Of a DNA stretch of 64,000 bases, positions 36,161 through 44,904 are shown piece after piece. Source of the stretch: Fulvimarina pelagi HTCC2506. Lineage in GTDB: Bacteria; Pseudomonadota; Alphaproteobacteria; Rhizobiales; Rhizobiaceae. Below the pieces are notes generated by a model. The model was not told where the DNA came from. It saw only the letters and a list, made by a program, of their open reading frames with translations, and made no database searches. Location of the stretch: contig NZ_DS022272.1 in the NCBI RefSeq assembly GCF_000153705.1, positions 1,371,839-1,435,838 on the forward strand, written 5' to 3'. Position 1 is the stretch's first letter, and every line of letters begins with the position of its first letter. The position numbers and the translations under genes are program-made.

Positions 36161-36175
36161 TCCTACCGGGTAGGA
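36161..36175. promoter_or_regulatory. 15-bp operator-like palindrome
   Basis: TCCTACC-G-GGTAGGA, perfect 7-bp arms around one base, 62 bp before the small gene at 36238. The position suits a regulator site controlling that gene. No matching regulator family could be assigned. Confidence 0.45.
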
Positions 36176-36237
36176 GGGTTTCGCCCTCAAAGCGTCTCAA
36201 TTTGGGAGCGGCTGATTTGGGCACGAAACCAGCAGGC

Positions 36238-36429
36238 ATGAAGGCCATGAAGCAGATCGAGATCCAGTTCCGTTCGCGGCGCGAGCGTGAGAACGAGATT
36301 CACTTAGAAGACAACTACCGGCAACTCGGCAACCCTGCGATCCTCGCAGCGGCCCGATATTGCGGCAAGGCACGCGAGTCGGTGCTGCAGACCAAATCTC
36401 AGCCAGCATACATTTCGGCCGGCGAATGA
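36238..36429 (+). CDS. Small basic protein of unknown function
   Basis: 63 residues (or 60 from the second ATG at 36247), hydrophilic and basic. A Lys/Arg/Glu-rich first half (IEIQFRSRRERENEI) is followed by N-Y-R-Q-L-G-N-P-A-I-L-A-A-A-R-Y, which should form a helix. No domain recognised. Reality is supported by context: a 15-bp palindrome 62 bp upstream and a strong hairpin starting 10 bp after the stop codon. The frame is open further upstream to 36112 without ribosome site. Ribosome sites for either ATG are weak (agcagg, gaagg). Confidence 0.5.
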   Translation: MKAMKQIEIQFRSRRERENEIHLEDNYRQLGNPAILAAARYCGKARESVLQTKSQPAYISAGE

Positions 36430-36438
36430 CAGCACAGC

Positions 36439-36475
36439 GAGCGGGGCTGGCGACAGGCGGCGAATGGCCCCGCTC
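36439..36475 (+). terminator. Terminator-like hairpin after the small gene
   Basis: Perfect 9-bp arms GAGCGGGGC / GCCCCGCTC with a 19-nt loop, followed by actcttt. It begins 10 bp after the stop of the small gene and may also serve the convergent SRAP gene. Confidence 0.65.
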
Positions 36476-36518
36476 ACTCTTTCGAAATGCGCAATAAGAG
36501 CGACGTTTTGATCGAGGC

Positions 36519-37304
36519 TCAAATGAGCTTCAGCTGATCCACATCATCGCTATGCGACCCTGTATCGGCCTCACGAGCAGTCTTGGTCTCTCCAGTGGAT
36601 CTTATAGGGTGTTCATCGACCGGTTCCTGGATTGAGGGATCGGCGTTCATGACCTTGTTGACCGCAGTCCCGATCCGCACGATCTCGAAGCCGCGTACGG
36701 CGGACCCGGCAATGAGATCGGCGACGCCCGCCGGGTTGTAGTCGCGGCAATCCAGCCATCGCTCGAACTCTCCCTCCTCGATCGCGACCGGCATTCGGTC
36801 GTGAATATCCGCGGGCGGGCCGGATGCTTTCGTCGTGACTATCGCGGCTGTGTCGATCTCGCCGCCATCCGGGTCGATCGTGGTCTCCATCAGTCCCGCG
36901 AAGGCAAAGGGTCGACCGAATTTCGGCCGAAAGAGAAAAGGCTCGGACGGTCCGCCGCCAGTGCGGCGCCATTCGTAGAATTCAGTCGCGGGAATCAGGC
37001 AGCGCCGATATTTCATCGCTGCGCGGAACGAATTCTTCGTTGCCGCCGTCTCCCCGCGCGCATTGATGAGCAGCGGAAATTTCGATGCGTCCTTCACCCA
37101 GGACGGGATCAGCCCCCAGCGAGCCAGTTGGGCCGATCGGTTTGCTCTGTTGGCGTCCGGGCGGTCTTGGTGCCCGCCGATCGCGATGAGGATGGGCTGT
37201 GTTGGCGCGATGTTGTAGCGTGGCGGGAACTCGTCGATCTCATCAAGCGACAGGAATTCCGCGACGATCTCGGGGGAAGCATGAAGGGCAAAGCGTCCGC
37301 ACAT
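36519..37304 (-). CDS. SRAP/YedK (HMCES-type) abasic-site DNA-protein crosslinker
   Basis: 261-residue SOS-response-associated peptidase family protein. The mature nucleophile is Cys2 (MCGRF start), which forms a thiazolidine crosslink with abasic sites in single-stranded DNA. Other family marks are RYNIAPTQP, WGLIPSW, NARGETAA, the conserved Glu/Tyr in PATEFYEW, and the active-site His in IHDRMPV. The start at 37302-37304 is fixed by the need for Cys at position 2. The 30-residue C-terminal tail is hydrophilic and probably disordered. Divergent from a NUDIX hydrolase with about 75 bp between starts. Confidence 0.93.
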   Translation of the reverse strand: MCGRFALHASPEIVAEFLSLDEIDEFPPRYNIAPTQPILIAIGGHQDRPDANRANRSAQLARWGLIPSWVKDASKFPLLINARGETAATKNSFRAAMKYRRCLIPATEFYEWRRTGGGPSEPFLFRPKFGRPFAFAGLMETTIDPDGGEIDTAAIVTTKASGPPADIHDRMPVAIEEGEFERWLDCRDYNPAGVADLIAGSAVRGFEIVRIGTAVNKVMNADPSIQEPVDEHPIRSTGETKTAREADTGSHSDDVDQLKLI

Positions 37305-37378
37305 CGGAAGAGGGAACAGCGCCACGGCGGCGCCGTCAAGCAGTTGATGATTTCGATAGACTCGTGTGCCCCGGTGCA

Positions 37379-37837
37379 GTGCCATTGACCCGGCAGCCGC
37401 AGATAGCAGTCTCCGCCGCCCTCTTCCGCGGCGAAGAACAACTCCTGATCGAGCGCCAGAAGGGCCAGACACTTGAAGGTCTCTTTTCGTTTCCGGGCGG
37501 ACGGGTCGGCTTCGGCGAGACGCTCAGGCAGGCGGTCGCGCGCGAAGTTCGGGAAGAGGTCGGCCTCAACGTTGTGGAGGAGAGCTTCGTCTTCGTGACG
37601 AATCACGAGGCGATCTACGAGGATTTCCACTTCGTCATCGTGGTCTTCGCGGCCCAGATCGGCGCAGACGCCAATCCGGTCGCGGGCAGCGACGCCGCAG
37701 CTGTAACTTTCGTCCCTAGCGAATCACTACCCCATCTCGAAAACGACGGCCAAACGACCCCGAGCCTCGCGTCAATCTCGCGGCAGGCACTCAGCATGTT
37801 GCTACTGAGGCACAGTTCGGTTGAAAAGGGTTCATAG
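37379..37837 (+). CDS. NUDIX hydrolase
   Basis: About 150-residue hydrolase of nucleoside diphosphate derivatives. The Nudix box is complete: G-x5-E-x7-R-E-x2-E-E-x-G-L, in the segment beginning GGRVGFGETLRQ. The start is uncertain because no ATG exists near the beginning of homology. GTG at 37379 or TTG at 37385 place the first beta strand (PQIAVSAALF) correctly; the frame is open upstream to 37199 but overlaps the SRAP gene. The substrate may be ADP-ribose or a damaged nucleotide; undecided. Confidence 0.82.
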   Translation: MPLTRQPQIAVSAALFRGEEQLLIERQKGQTLEGLFSFPGGRVGFGETLRQAVAREVREEVGLNVVEESFVFVTNHEAIYEDFHFVIVVFAAQIGADANPVAGSDAAAVTFVPSESLPHLENDGQTTPSLASISRQALSMLLLRHSSVEKGS

Positions 37838-37884
37838 ACAAGACTTGTCTTGAAATTGCCGAACCCGAGGCCGACTGCTCGCAG

Positions 37885-38358
37885 ATGCACATATTCTTAA
37901 GGTTCTCGTTCACGTGGCTGTTGTCAGCCGTCCTGATGATCTCGGCCGTCTCGATCTCCCCCGGCACTGCTCAGGAAGCGCAAAGCGAGGCCACCGAGGA
38001 GTCGGAATCGACGAATAAGGAGGCCGAACCGGAAAGTGCCGCTAACCGTCCGAGCGAAGGGCCGTTCATCGAGGCGATGAGTCGGCTCTCGACTGTACTT
38101 GGTTCGATGCATTTCCTTCGCGAGCTTTGCGCGGACGAGGAGAAGTCGACTTGGCGGGGCGAGATGGCCGCGCTCATGGAGGCGCAGTCTCCGAACGATG
38201 CAGACCGTCGCCGTCTGATCGCCAGCTTCAACAGCGGGTATCGAGCCTACGAGTCGACCTACCGGCACTGCACCGAGGCGGCGCGCGTCGCGCATAACCG
38301 CTATCAGACCGAAGGGGCGAACCTGTCGCGGGACATCCTCACCCGCTACGGGAATTAA
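37885..38358 (+). CDS. TIGR02301 family exported protein
   Basis: 157 residues. A signal peptide covers about 1-29 (cleavage after GTAQ), followed by a Glu/Ser-rich linker (30-60) and a conserved helical domain beginning R-L-S-T-V-L-G-S-M-H-F-L-R-E-L-C. That domain also contains W-R-x-x-M and R-x-x-L-I-A-S-F-N-x-G-Y-R-x-Y, the hallmark of the alphaproteobacterial TIGR02301 family of unknown function. Two Cys (in ELCAD and HCTEA) could form a disulfide. Starts 47 bp after the NUDIX gene on the same strand. Confidence 0.85.
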   Translation: MHIFLRFSFTWLLSAVLMISAVSISPGTAQEAQSEATEESESTNKEAEPESAANRPSEGPFIEAMSRLSTVLGSMHFLRELCADEEKSTWRGEMAALMEAQSPNDADRRRLIASFNSGYRAYESTYRHCTEAARVAHNRYQTEGANLSRDILTRYGN

Positions 38359-38463
38359 TCAATCGTCAACGATCTTCGCACTGCAGCCGCGACAATCGTC
38401 ACGTTCGTGGTAATAAATCTTAAACGGATCGAAGGATCCGAAACGAAGAAAAGGGATGCCGTC

Positions 38464-38724
38464 ATGCTGGAACTGCCGAAATCGGAACTCGACGAGATCA
38501 TCCAGGCGGAAAAGAAACAGGTCGCCCTCGAATATCACAACGAAGCCTGGGCCGACGGCATCAGCGAAGGCATCGAATCGGAAATTCTCGCAGAGACGGC
38601 GCTGTCCACTGCGATGATCGAACTCGTTCGCCTCCACGGCGAGGCTCATGCAATGGAAATGCTGGACGATCTGCGCCGGCGCGTAGAGTTCGGTGAGTTC
38701 CGGGCGAACCCGACTCTACAATAA
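38464..38724 (+). CDS. Small conserved hypothetical protein
   Basis: 86 residues, acidic and helical, no signal peptide. It begins MLELPKSELDEIIQAEKK and continues with a hydrophobic-charged helical pattern ending in LDDLRRRVEFGEF. The ATG at 38464 has aaaaggga 8 bp upstream; a GTG at 38407 in frame is less likely. Similar short proteins are common in Hyphomicrobiales without known role. Confidence 0.6.
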   Translation: MLELPKSELDEIIQAEKKQVALEYHNEAWADGISEGIESEILAETALSTAMIELVRLHGEAHAMEMLDDLRRRVEFGEFRANPTLQ

Positions 38725-38790
38725 GTAACCGCCTGAAGTCCGTCCGGTCGCTGACGGCGCTTTCACCAATCCAAGCTCCCGGGGAAGACG

Positions 38791-39684
38791 ATGCCGCCTT
38801 CCATGAGATCGATAGCCATCATGGCATTTTGCGTGAGGCTTCTCGCCTCTGGGCACGCTTCAGCCCTGTCGCAGATCGTCGATGACGACGGCAACGCCAC
38901 GGGTGAAATTCGGGACGGTATCGTGGCAGTGCCATTGCCACCATTACCGGGAACCGAAGAAGGCGCATCGCCCGCTCAGGAGGGAGAGACGCTTGATCCG
39001 TCGCGACCCGACGAGGATACGCCGCTCCCGCCGACCGATGCGGCGCCCCCTCCCCCCGTCACGCCGACCGCCGGAGAACCGGCGTCCAACGGTCCCGCCG
39101 AAGAACCCGAAGAACCGTCGCTAGAGGAGCCGAGCGGCGCAGCAACGCCAGAGGCTGGCGAAGCCCCCGGTGGGTCGTCGACCGAATCGAGTGCCGTCGA
39201 AGCGGAGCCGCTCGCGACCTCAAAGGTCAGGTACAACGCCGAAGAATTGCCGCGGCCGGTCCGCGATCTTCGCGGGCGTCTGATGGAGATCGCCCGCAGC
39301 GGTGAGATCGAAGGGCTGCGGCCCTATATCGAGACCGGTGCGGAGGAAACCGTCCTCTCCTTCGGCGGCAGCGTCGATGATCCGATCGAATTCCTGAAGG
39401 CTTCGTCCGGCGACGATGACGGGATCGAAATCCTCGCCATCCTGCTCGAACTCCTCGAAGCCGGCCATGTCGTGCTCGAACCGGAGACCGAGAACGCGCT
39501 CTATATCTGGCCCTACTTCGCCCAGGCTCGCCTCGACCAGCTGACCAAGCCGCAGAAGGTCGAACTCTTCGAGATCGTCACCGCTGGCGACTACCAGATG
39601 ATGCTCGAATTCGGCGCCTACAACTTCTATCGGCTGGGCATAACCCCCGAAGGCCGCCTCGCCTATTTCGTCGCAGGCGACTGA
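38791..39684 (+). CDS. Exported protein with Pro/Glu-rich linker and unknown C-terminal domain
   Basis: 297 residues. A signal-like N-terminus (about 1-26, AIMAFCVRLLASGHASA) is followed by a roughly 120-residue linker rich in Pro, Glu, Ala and Thr (about 50-150), then a folded domain (about 155-297) with VRYNAEELP, R-G-R-L-M-E-I-A-R-S-G, and Y-I-W-P-Y-F-A-Q. The last domain is a recurring one in rhizobial exported proteins, function unknown. The linker suggests it spans or reaches through the envelope. A single gene with cggggaag before the ATG. Confidence 0.7.
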   Translation: MPPSMRSIAIMAFCVRLLASGHASALSQIVDDDGNATGEIRDGIVAVPLPPLPGTEEGASPAQEGETLDPSRPDEDTPLPPTDAAPPPPVTPTAGEPASNGPAEEPEEPSLEEPSGAATPEAGEAPGGSSTESSAVEAEPLATSKVRYNAEELPRPVRDLRGRLMEIARSGEIEGLRPYIETGAEETVLSFGGSVDDPIEFLKASSGDDDGIEILAILLELLEAGHVVLEPETENALYIWPYFAQARLDQLTKPQKVELFEIVTAGDYQMMLEFGAYNFYRLGITPEGRLAYFVAGD

Positions 39685-39814
39685 CCTCAGACCGCACCAG
39701 GATCACCCAACTGCCCCCGCCCCTTTACCGTCGGTTCGGGCTAAGCACCAAACGCGTCGATGGAATCTCGAGGCCCGCCTTCACCTCGATGCGAGGCCGT
39801 GGCAAAAGACCTCC

Positions 39815-41734
39815 ATGCTGCAGATCAACGACCTCTCCGCGCGCGTCGCTGGACGCCTTCTCATCGACCATGCGAGCCTGACGCTGCCGACCGGAACCAA
39901 GGCGGGCCTCGTCGGCCGCAACGGCGCGGGCAAGTCGACGCTTTTCCGGGTCATCACCGGCGATCTCGCCTCCGAAAGCGGCTCGGTGAGCATGCCCTCG
40001 AACATGACGATCGGCCAGGTCGCGCAGGAAGCGCCGGGCACCGAAGATTCGCTGATCGAGATCGTGCTCGCCGCCGACACCGAGCGCGCGCGCCTGATGG
40101 CCGCTGCCGAGACCGAGACCGACCCGACGAAGATCGCGGACATCCACACGCGTCTCTTCGATATCGACGCCCATTCGGCCGAGGCGCGCGCCGCGTCGAT
40201 CCTTGCCGGCCTTGGCTTTGACGATGCGGCGCAGGCTCGGCCGGCCTCGTCCTTCTCAGGCGGCTGGCGCATGCGCGTCGCCCTTGCTGCGGTGCTCTTT
40301 TCGAGCCCCGATCTTCTGCTGCTGGACGAGCCGACGAACTATCTCGATCTCGAAGGCACGCTCTGGCTCGAAAACTTCGTCTCACGCTATCCGCACACGG
40401 TTCTGCTGATCAGCCACGATCGCGACGTTCTCAACAATGCGGTGTCATCGATCGTCCATCTCGACCAGAAGAAGCTCGTCTTCTATCGCGGTGACTTCGA
40501 TTCGTTCGCGCGGCAGCGCGCCGAGAAGATCGAACTCCTGCAGAAGCAGACGGCCAAACAGGCCGAAAAGCGTAAGCATATGGAAGCCTTCGTCGCGCGG
40601 TTCCGCGCCAAGGCATCGAAGGCGAAGCAGGCCCAGTCGCGGCTGAAAGCGTTGGAAAAGCTCGAGCCGCTTCAGGCGATCGTCGAAGAAAGCGTGACGC
40701 CGATCGGCTTTCCGGCGCCAGAGAAGCAGCCCGCCTCGCCCATCATCGCAATGGAGGACGTCAGCGTCGGCTATACGCCGGGCCAACCGATCCTCTCTTC
40801 GCTCGATCTCCGGATCGATACCGACGACCGGATCGCCCTTCTCGGTCAGAACGGCAACGGCAAGTCGACCTTCGCGAAGCTTCTCGCCGAGCGGCTCGGC
40901 GCCGAGGACGGCACGCTGACTAAGGCGCCCGGCCTGAAGGTTGCCTATTTCGCCCAGCACCAGATCGACGATCTGAGGCCGCAGGAAAACGCGATCGAAC
41001 ACGTGCGTCGGCTGATGCCGGACGCACCGGAGCCAAAGGTGCGTGCACGCGTCGCCCAGATGGGCCTGCCGCGCGAGAAGATGGAGACCGTCGCCGACAA
41101 GCTCTCGGGCGGCGAAAAGGCGCGGCTACTGCTTGGCCTCGCAACCTTGCATGCGCCTCATCTTCTCATCCTCGACGAGCCGACCAACCATCTCGACATC
41201 GAGGCCCGAGACAGCCTGATCCATGCGCTCAACGACTATCCGGGGGCGGTCGTTCTCATCAGCCACGACCGGCATATCGTCGAGGCGACGGTCGATCGGC
41301 TCTGGCTCGTCGAGGGCGGATCGGTGCAACGCTTCGAGGGCGATCTTTCCGAATACAAGCGGTTGGTTTTGTCTGGTAAAAAGCAGGGCAAGGGACCGAA
41401 AAAGGAGGCGGCAAAAACGACCGAACCGACGCCTGTGCCAACTGTCGAGCCCGCCGCACCGAAAGCGGAGATGCGGCGCCAGTCCGCCGAAAAGCGCGAT
41501 CGGCTAAAGCCGATGAAGCGCAAGATCGACAAGCTCGAAGCGGATATGGCGAAGCTTCAGAAGGGTCTCGCCGAGGCCGAGGGCAAACTCGCAGACCCTG
41601 CGCTCTACCAGAGCGATCCGGCGAAGGTCACCGAACTCAACCGCAAACGTGCGGACGCCGAACGTTCACTTCAGGCAGCGGAGGAAGAGTGGCTCACGCT
41701 CTCCGGGGAATACGAAACGGCCCTTGCAAGCTGA
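39815..41734 (+). CDS. ABC-F family ATPase
   Basis: 639-residue soluble protein with two ABC domains and no membrane part, a ribosome-associated translation factor type. Domain 1 has Walker A GRNGAGKST, signature FSGGWRMR and LLLLDEPTNYLDL; domain 2 has GQNGNGKST, LSGGEKAR and LILDEPTNHLDI. A linker helix pair (about 245-300) is rich in Lys/Ala, and a C-terminal Lys/Glu-rich coiled coil (about 555-635) fits the Uup/EttA-like subgroup. The exact subgroup cannot be fixed. The ATG at 39815 starts directly at the MLQINDL family N-terminus. Confidence 0.92.
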   Translation: MLQINDLSARVAGRLLIDHASLTLPTGTKAGLVGRNGAGKSTLFRVITGDLASESGSVSMPSNMTIGQVAQEAPGTEDSLIEIVLAADTERARLMAAAETETDPTKIADIHTRLFDIDAHSAEARAASILAGLGFDDAAQARPASSFSGGWRMRVALAAVLFSSPDLLLLDEPTNYLDLEGTLWLENFVSRYPHTVLLISHDRDVLNNAVSSIVHLDQKKLVFYRGDFDSFARQRAEKIELLQKQTAKQAEKRKHMEAFVARFRAKASKAKQAQSRLKALEKLEPLQAIVEESVTPIGFPAPEKQPASPIIAMEDVSVGYTPGQPILSSLDLRIDTDDRIALLGQNGNGKSTFAKLLAERLGAEDGTLTKAPGLKVAYFAQHQIDDLRPQENAIEHVRRLMPDAPEPKVRARVAQMGLPREKMETVADKLSGGEKARLLLGLATLHAPHLLILDEPTNHLDIEARDSLIHALNDYPGAVVLISHDRHIVEATVDRLWLVEGGSVQRFEGDLSEYKRLVLSGKKQGKGPKKEAAKTTEPTPVPTVEPAAPKAEMRRQSAEKRDRLKPMKRKIDKLEADMAKLQKGLAEAEGKLADPALYQSDPAKVTELNRKRADAERSLQAAEEEWLTLSGEYETALAS

Positions 41735-41778
41735 ACACCTGAACCGGATCGTTCCCTAACGTTATCTTTTTGCAACTT

Positions 41779-41796
41779 TGTTGCGCCGACGCAACA
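41779..41796. repeat. Inverted repeat upstream of membrane protein gene
   Basis: TGTTGC-6 nt-GCAACA, perfect 6-bp arms, 47 bp before the membrane protein start at 41843. Possible operator. Confidence 0.35.
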
Positions 41797-41842
41797 TGAC
41801 GAACTAATCGCCCAATTGGGCTTTGGAAACAAAGCGTTCGTC

Positions 41843-42604
41843 ATGTCACGGCCCAGCTTCGCTCGCCATTTTAGGATCTTACGCGGACTCGCTCCGAGCA
41901 GTTCGCCGAACAGCATAGATTTACCGGAAGCAGTTCCCTTGGCACTCTCTGATACATTTGCGTCCGCAACAAACCGCGTCGGCACGTTCACTTCGGGTGG
42001 CTTGGCAACTTTTCTGTCCCGCAGGACAACCAACGAGATCGCTGTTTGTCTGGGTTTCGCGCTTGCGTGTCTGATGATCGCGGCGTTGGCTGCGCTAGTG
42101 GCATATCCGTTCGATACGCTGAAAGTCGGGCCGGTCGAAAACGGCTGGTTCGAGAGCGCCCAAACATTCGCACTCGGACTGACAGTGCTCTTGTCAGTTG
42201 AGGCATTGTTGAAAGCGCGCCACGAGATCTTTTACTTTTCTGCGACCCTCGTCATACTACTACCGCTCGCTATGGTGCGGGAAACTCCGCGCTGCGGATC
42301 GCCCTTCTACGACGGCGGGCTCTGCCTGACGGCCAATGGCAAGGCGCTCACCGTCATGATCGCCATTGCACTCGTCGTCGCGCTAGTCGCAATCCGGCGT
42401 GTCTCGTTCGCACGGTCGTGGCGAGAACTCACCTTCTTTTACGCCGTTCCCGTTGCCGTGACTCTTTCGATGTTGGTTGGAGCGGAAATCCTTGGAAAGC
42501 TCATCTATGTTTGGGCGGAGGAGATCTTCGAACTTGCAGCCTATCTCAACCTCTTCGGGCTAGCCCTCGCCGTCCGGATGCGACCTTCTTGGTTCTCCGC
42601 TTAG
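41843..42604 (+). CDS. Six-helix membrane protein of unknown function
   Basis: 253 residues. A soluble N-terminus of about 55 residues is followed by six hydrophobic segments (EIAVCLGFALACL..., AQTFALGLTVLL..., FYFSATLVILLPLA, ALTVMIAIALVVALVA, FYAVPVAVTLSMLVG, and a last one in AAYLNLFGLALAV). Between TM3 and TM4 lies a short loop with two Cys (R-E-T-P-R-C-G-S-P-F-Y-D-G-G-L-C), likely periplasmic and possibly disulfide-bonded. Acidic E-S, E and R-E residues next to the helices are regular. No family recognised. The start at 41843 is uncertain (an ATG at 41816 is in frame). Confidence 0.65.
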   Translation: MSRPSFARHFRILRGLAPSSSPNSIDLPEAVPLALSDTFASATNRVGTFTSGGLATFLSRRTTNEIAVCLGFALACLMIAALAALVAYPFDTLKVGPVENGWFESAQTFALGLTVLLSVEALLKARHEIFYFSATLVILLPLAMVRETPRCGSPFYDGGLCLTANGKALTVMIAIALVVALVAIRRVSFARSWRELTFFYAVPVAVTLSMLVGAEILGKLIYVWAEEIFELAAYLNLFGLALAVRMRPSWFSA

Positions 42605-42658
42605 ATTTCCGGACAGTCGCTATGAGAGGCACTGGTCGCCACTCTGGTGAGTTGGTGG

Positions 42659-43111
42659 TCAGCGCTTCTTGATCCACCGCCGATCTTCTGACTGCTGCCA
42701 GTAGGTCACTTCGTGGCCAGCGCTTTTCTCGACTTGCCATTGCTCGCGCGCATGCGCCATTTGGTCGGTATCGAACGCGTCGAACATATAAACGCCGCGG
42801 ATGTAACCGGTCAGATCACCGGGCGTCGCGCCGTCGACCATGAATCGGACGTCTGGTTTGTTCGCAAACTGGTCGGCGCGCGTTGTCAGAAGAATCGGCT
42901 GGCTCTCGGGGTGCGCCTCGGCGTCGGTGCCATGCGGCAGAAAACTCTCCTCGCTGAACGTCCACAGTACGTTGTCCAGGCTGTCGCGGCGTTCCTCGCT
43001 GGTGCACTGTACGACGACGCGCCAACCGCGGGCGAGCGATCGCTGAAGCAACTCAGGCAGGGCGTCCTCGAGCCGGCTCTCAGTCAAGTGATAAAACAAC
43101 ACCTCCGCCAC
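42659..43111 (-). CDS. holC: DNA polymerase III chi subunit
   Basis: 150-residue HolC, which links the clamp loader to SSB in the replisome. Family marks are the start E-V-L-F-Y-H-L-T, A-L-P-E-L-L-Q-R-S-L-A-R-G-W, the D-N-V-L-W-T-F segment, F-L-P-H-G, and P-I-L-L-T. It lies 18 bp downstream of pepA on the same strand, the normal pepA-holC pair in alpha- and gammaproteobacteria. Confidence 0.94.
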   Translation of the reverse strand: MAEVLFYHLTESRLEDALPELLQRSLARGWRVVVQCTSEERRDSLDNVLWTFSEESFLPHGTDAEAHPESQPILLTTRADQFANKPDVRFMVDGATPGDLTGYIRGVYMFDAFDTDQMAHAREQWQVEKSAGHEVTYWQQSEDRRWIKKR

Positions 43112-43129
43112 CAGACAACCGCCCTCTCG

Positions 43130-44632
43130 TCAGCGGGCCTCGTAGTGATCGCGCACGAGTCGTTCAAGCAGGCGCACGCCGAAGCCTGACGCCCAGGACT
43201 GGTTGTAGGCATTCGACGGCGATCCCATAGCCGTCCCGGCAATGTCGAGATGGGCCCAGGGGACGTCGTTCACGAAACGCTGCAGGAACTGCGCGGCTGT
43301 GATAGAGCCCGCGGCTCGGCCCCCGCCGATATTCTTGATATCTGCGAACTTGCCCTCAATCATCTTGTCATATTCCGGCGCGAGTGGCAGACGCCAGACC
43401 TTCTCACCACTCACTGTTCCCGCCGAGAACAGCCGATCTGCCAACTCGTCATTGTTGGAAAAGAGACCGGCATGATGATTGCCCAGCGCGACGACGATCG
43501 CGCCGGTAAGGGTCGCAAGATTGACCATGAACTTTGGCTTGAACCGATCCTGACAGTACCAGAGAGCATCGGCGAGAACGAGCCGACCTTCGGCATCGGT
43601 GTTTAGAACTTCGATCGTGGTCCCGGACATCGACGTCACGATGTCCCCTGGTCGCTGTGCGTTGCCGTCGACAGCGTTTTCTACAAGGCCGATGATGCCG
43701 ATGGCATTGACCTTCGCCTTGCGGGCGGCAAGCGCGTGCATCACGCCGACGACGGCGGCCGAACCGCCCATGTCACCCTTCATCTCATCCATCGATCCGG
43801 CGGGTTTTATCGATATGCCGCCGGTGTCGAAGACGACACCCTTCCCGACGAAAGCCACAGGCTGCTCGCCCTCTGGCCCGCCGTTCCAGCGCATCACTAC
43901 GAGGCGTGGTGGGCGTGGCGAGCCTTGAGACACACCAAGCAGTGCATGCATCTTCAGCGCTTCGAGTTCGCTCTGCCCAAGCACTTCTACTTCGACGCCG
44001 AGGTGTTTCAGCGCTTCTGCCCGTTCGGCGTACTCGACCGGGCCGAGAACGTTGGCGGGTTCGTTTACGAGATCACGTGCGAGCATCGTACCGTCGCTTA
44101 AAGCGCGTTCGGCTTCGAAGGCCTTCTCGGCGCCGAAAACGTCGGAGACGAGTATCGTGACGGCGCTGGCCGGTTTGTCCTTGGCCTCCTCCTCGTCGTT
44201 CTCTTTCTTCTTGGTCTTATAACGATCGAATTCATAAGCCCGAAGTCGCATACCTGCGGCGATCGTCGCGGCCTGCTCGGGCGGAATCGGTCGATCCCCC
44301 GCAACCGCCGTCGAGACCGAGACCTTCTCCACTCCCTTCGTCGCGGCCGCAATCGTGCCGCCGAGCTTCAGCCAGTCTTCTTCGACTGGTTCGCGGTCGA
44401 GATGCGTGCCGATGACAAGAAGACGGTCGACGTCGATAACAGACGGCGACACAAGATCGAGCTTCGCAAGCGCCTTGCCCTTGAAACGGCTGGAAGTGGC
44501 GGCCTTCTCGACAAATTCGCGCAACCCGGAATGATGCTTCGAGAGGCTCACATCCTTGCCGGCCAGTATGACGAGGACACCCTCCGGCCTCCTGTCTAGA
44601 TCGGCAAATCGGATATCGGGAAGGCTTGCCAT
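43130..44632 (-). CDS. pepA: Leucyl aminopeptidase (M17)
   Basis: Cytosolic di-metal aminopeptidase of 500 residues that releases N-terminal residues. The catalytic domain (about 180-500) shows the [11 protein letters not shown] segment with the metal-binding Lys and Asp, and the M17 signature NTDAEGRL. The N-terminal domain (about 1-160) holds a Lys/Glu-rich insertion ([15 protein letters not shown]) near residue 140. In some bacteria PepA also binds DNA; nothing here tests that. First gene of the pepA-holC unit, divergent from lptF with a 272-bp gap. Confidence 0.96.
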   Translation of the reverse strand: MASLPDIRFADLDRRPEGVLVILAGKDVSLSKHHSGLREFVEKAATSSRFKGKALAKLDLVSPSVIDVDRLLVIGTHLDREPVEEDWLKLGGTIAAATKGVEKVSVSTAVAGDRPIPPEQAATIAAGMRLRAYEFDRYKTKKKENDEEEAKDKPASAVTILVSDVFGAEKAFEAERALSDGTMLARDLVNEPANVLGPVEYAERAEALKHLGVEVEVLGQSELEALKMHALLGVSQGSPRPPRLVVMRWNGGPEGEQPVAFVGKGVVFDTGGISIKPAGSMDEMKGDMGGSAAVVGVMHALAARKAKVNAIGIIGLVENAVDGNAQRPGDIVTSMSGTTIEVLNTDAEGRLVLADALWYCQDRFKPKFMVNLATLTGAIVVALGNHHAGLFSNNDELADRLFSAGTVSGEKVWRLPLAPEYDKMIEGKFADIKNIGGGRAAGSITAAQFLQRFVNDVPWAHLDIAGTAMGSPSNAYNQSWASGFGVRLLERLVRDHYEAR

Positions 44633-44904
44633 GATGGGTCCAGTTTCTGAGTCTCATTATCAGGTTCGGCGGGCCGGAGCCCGCGAGGGTATTGAGTGCC
44701 TATCATGGTCCCCAACAGGGAGAAAACCAGTCCGCGCCTTTGCATAAACGGCAAATGTCGCGTTAAGGACGTTCATTCGCAGATCATTAGGTCAGATTCG
44801 ATACGTCCCGGTAGGGTCGAAGTTCGCTTGAGATCCAACCTTGGGGTCGCAATTTGGACGCGTTGAAGATCGAAACACGCCGGTGAACGTGAAGTAGAGG
44901 CCGG

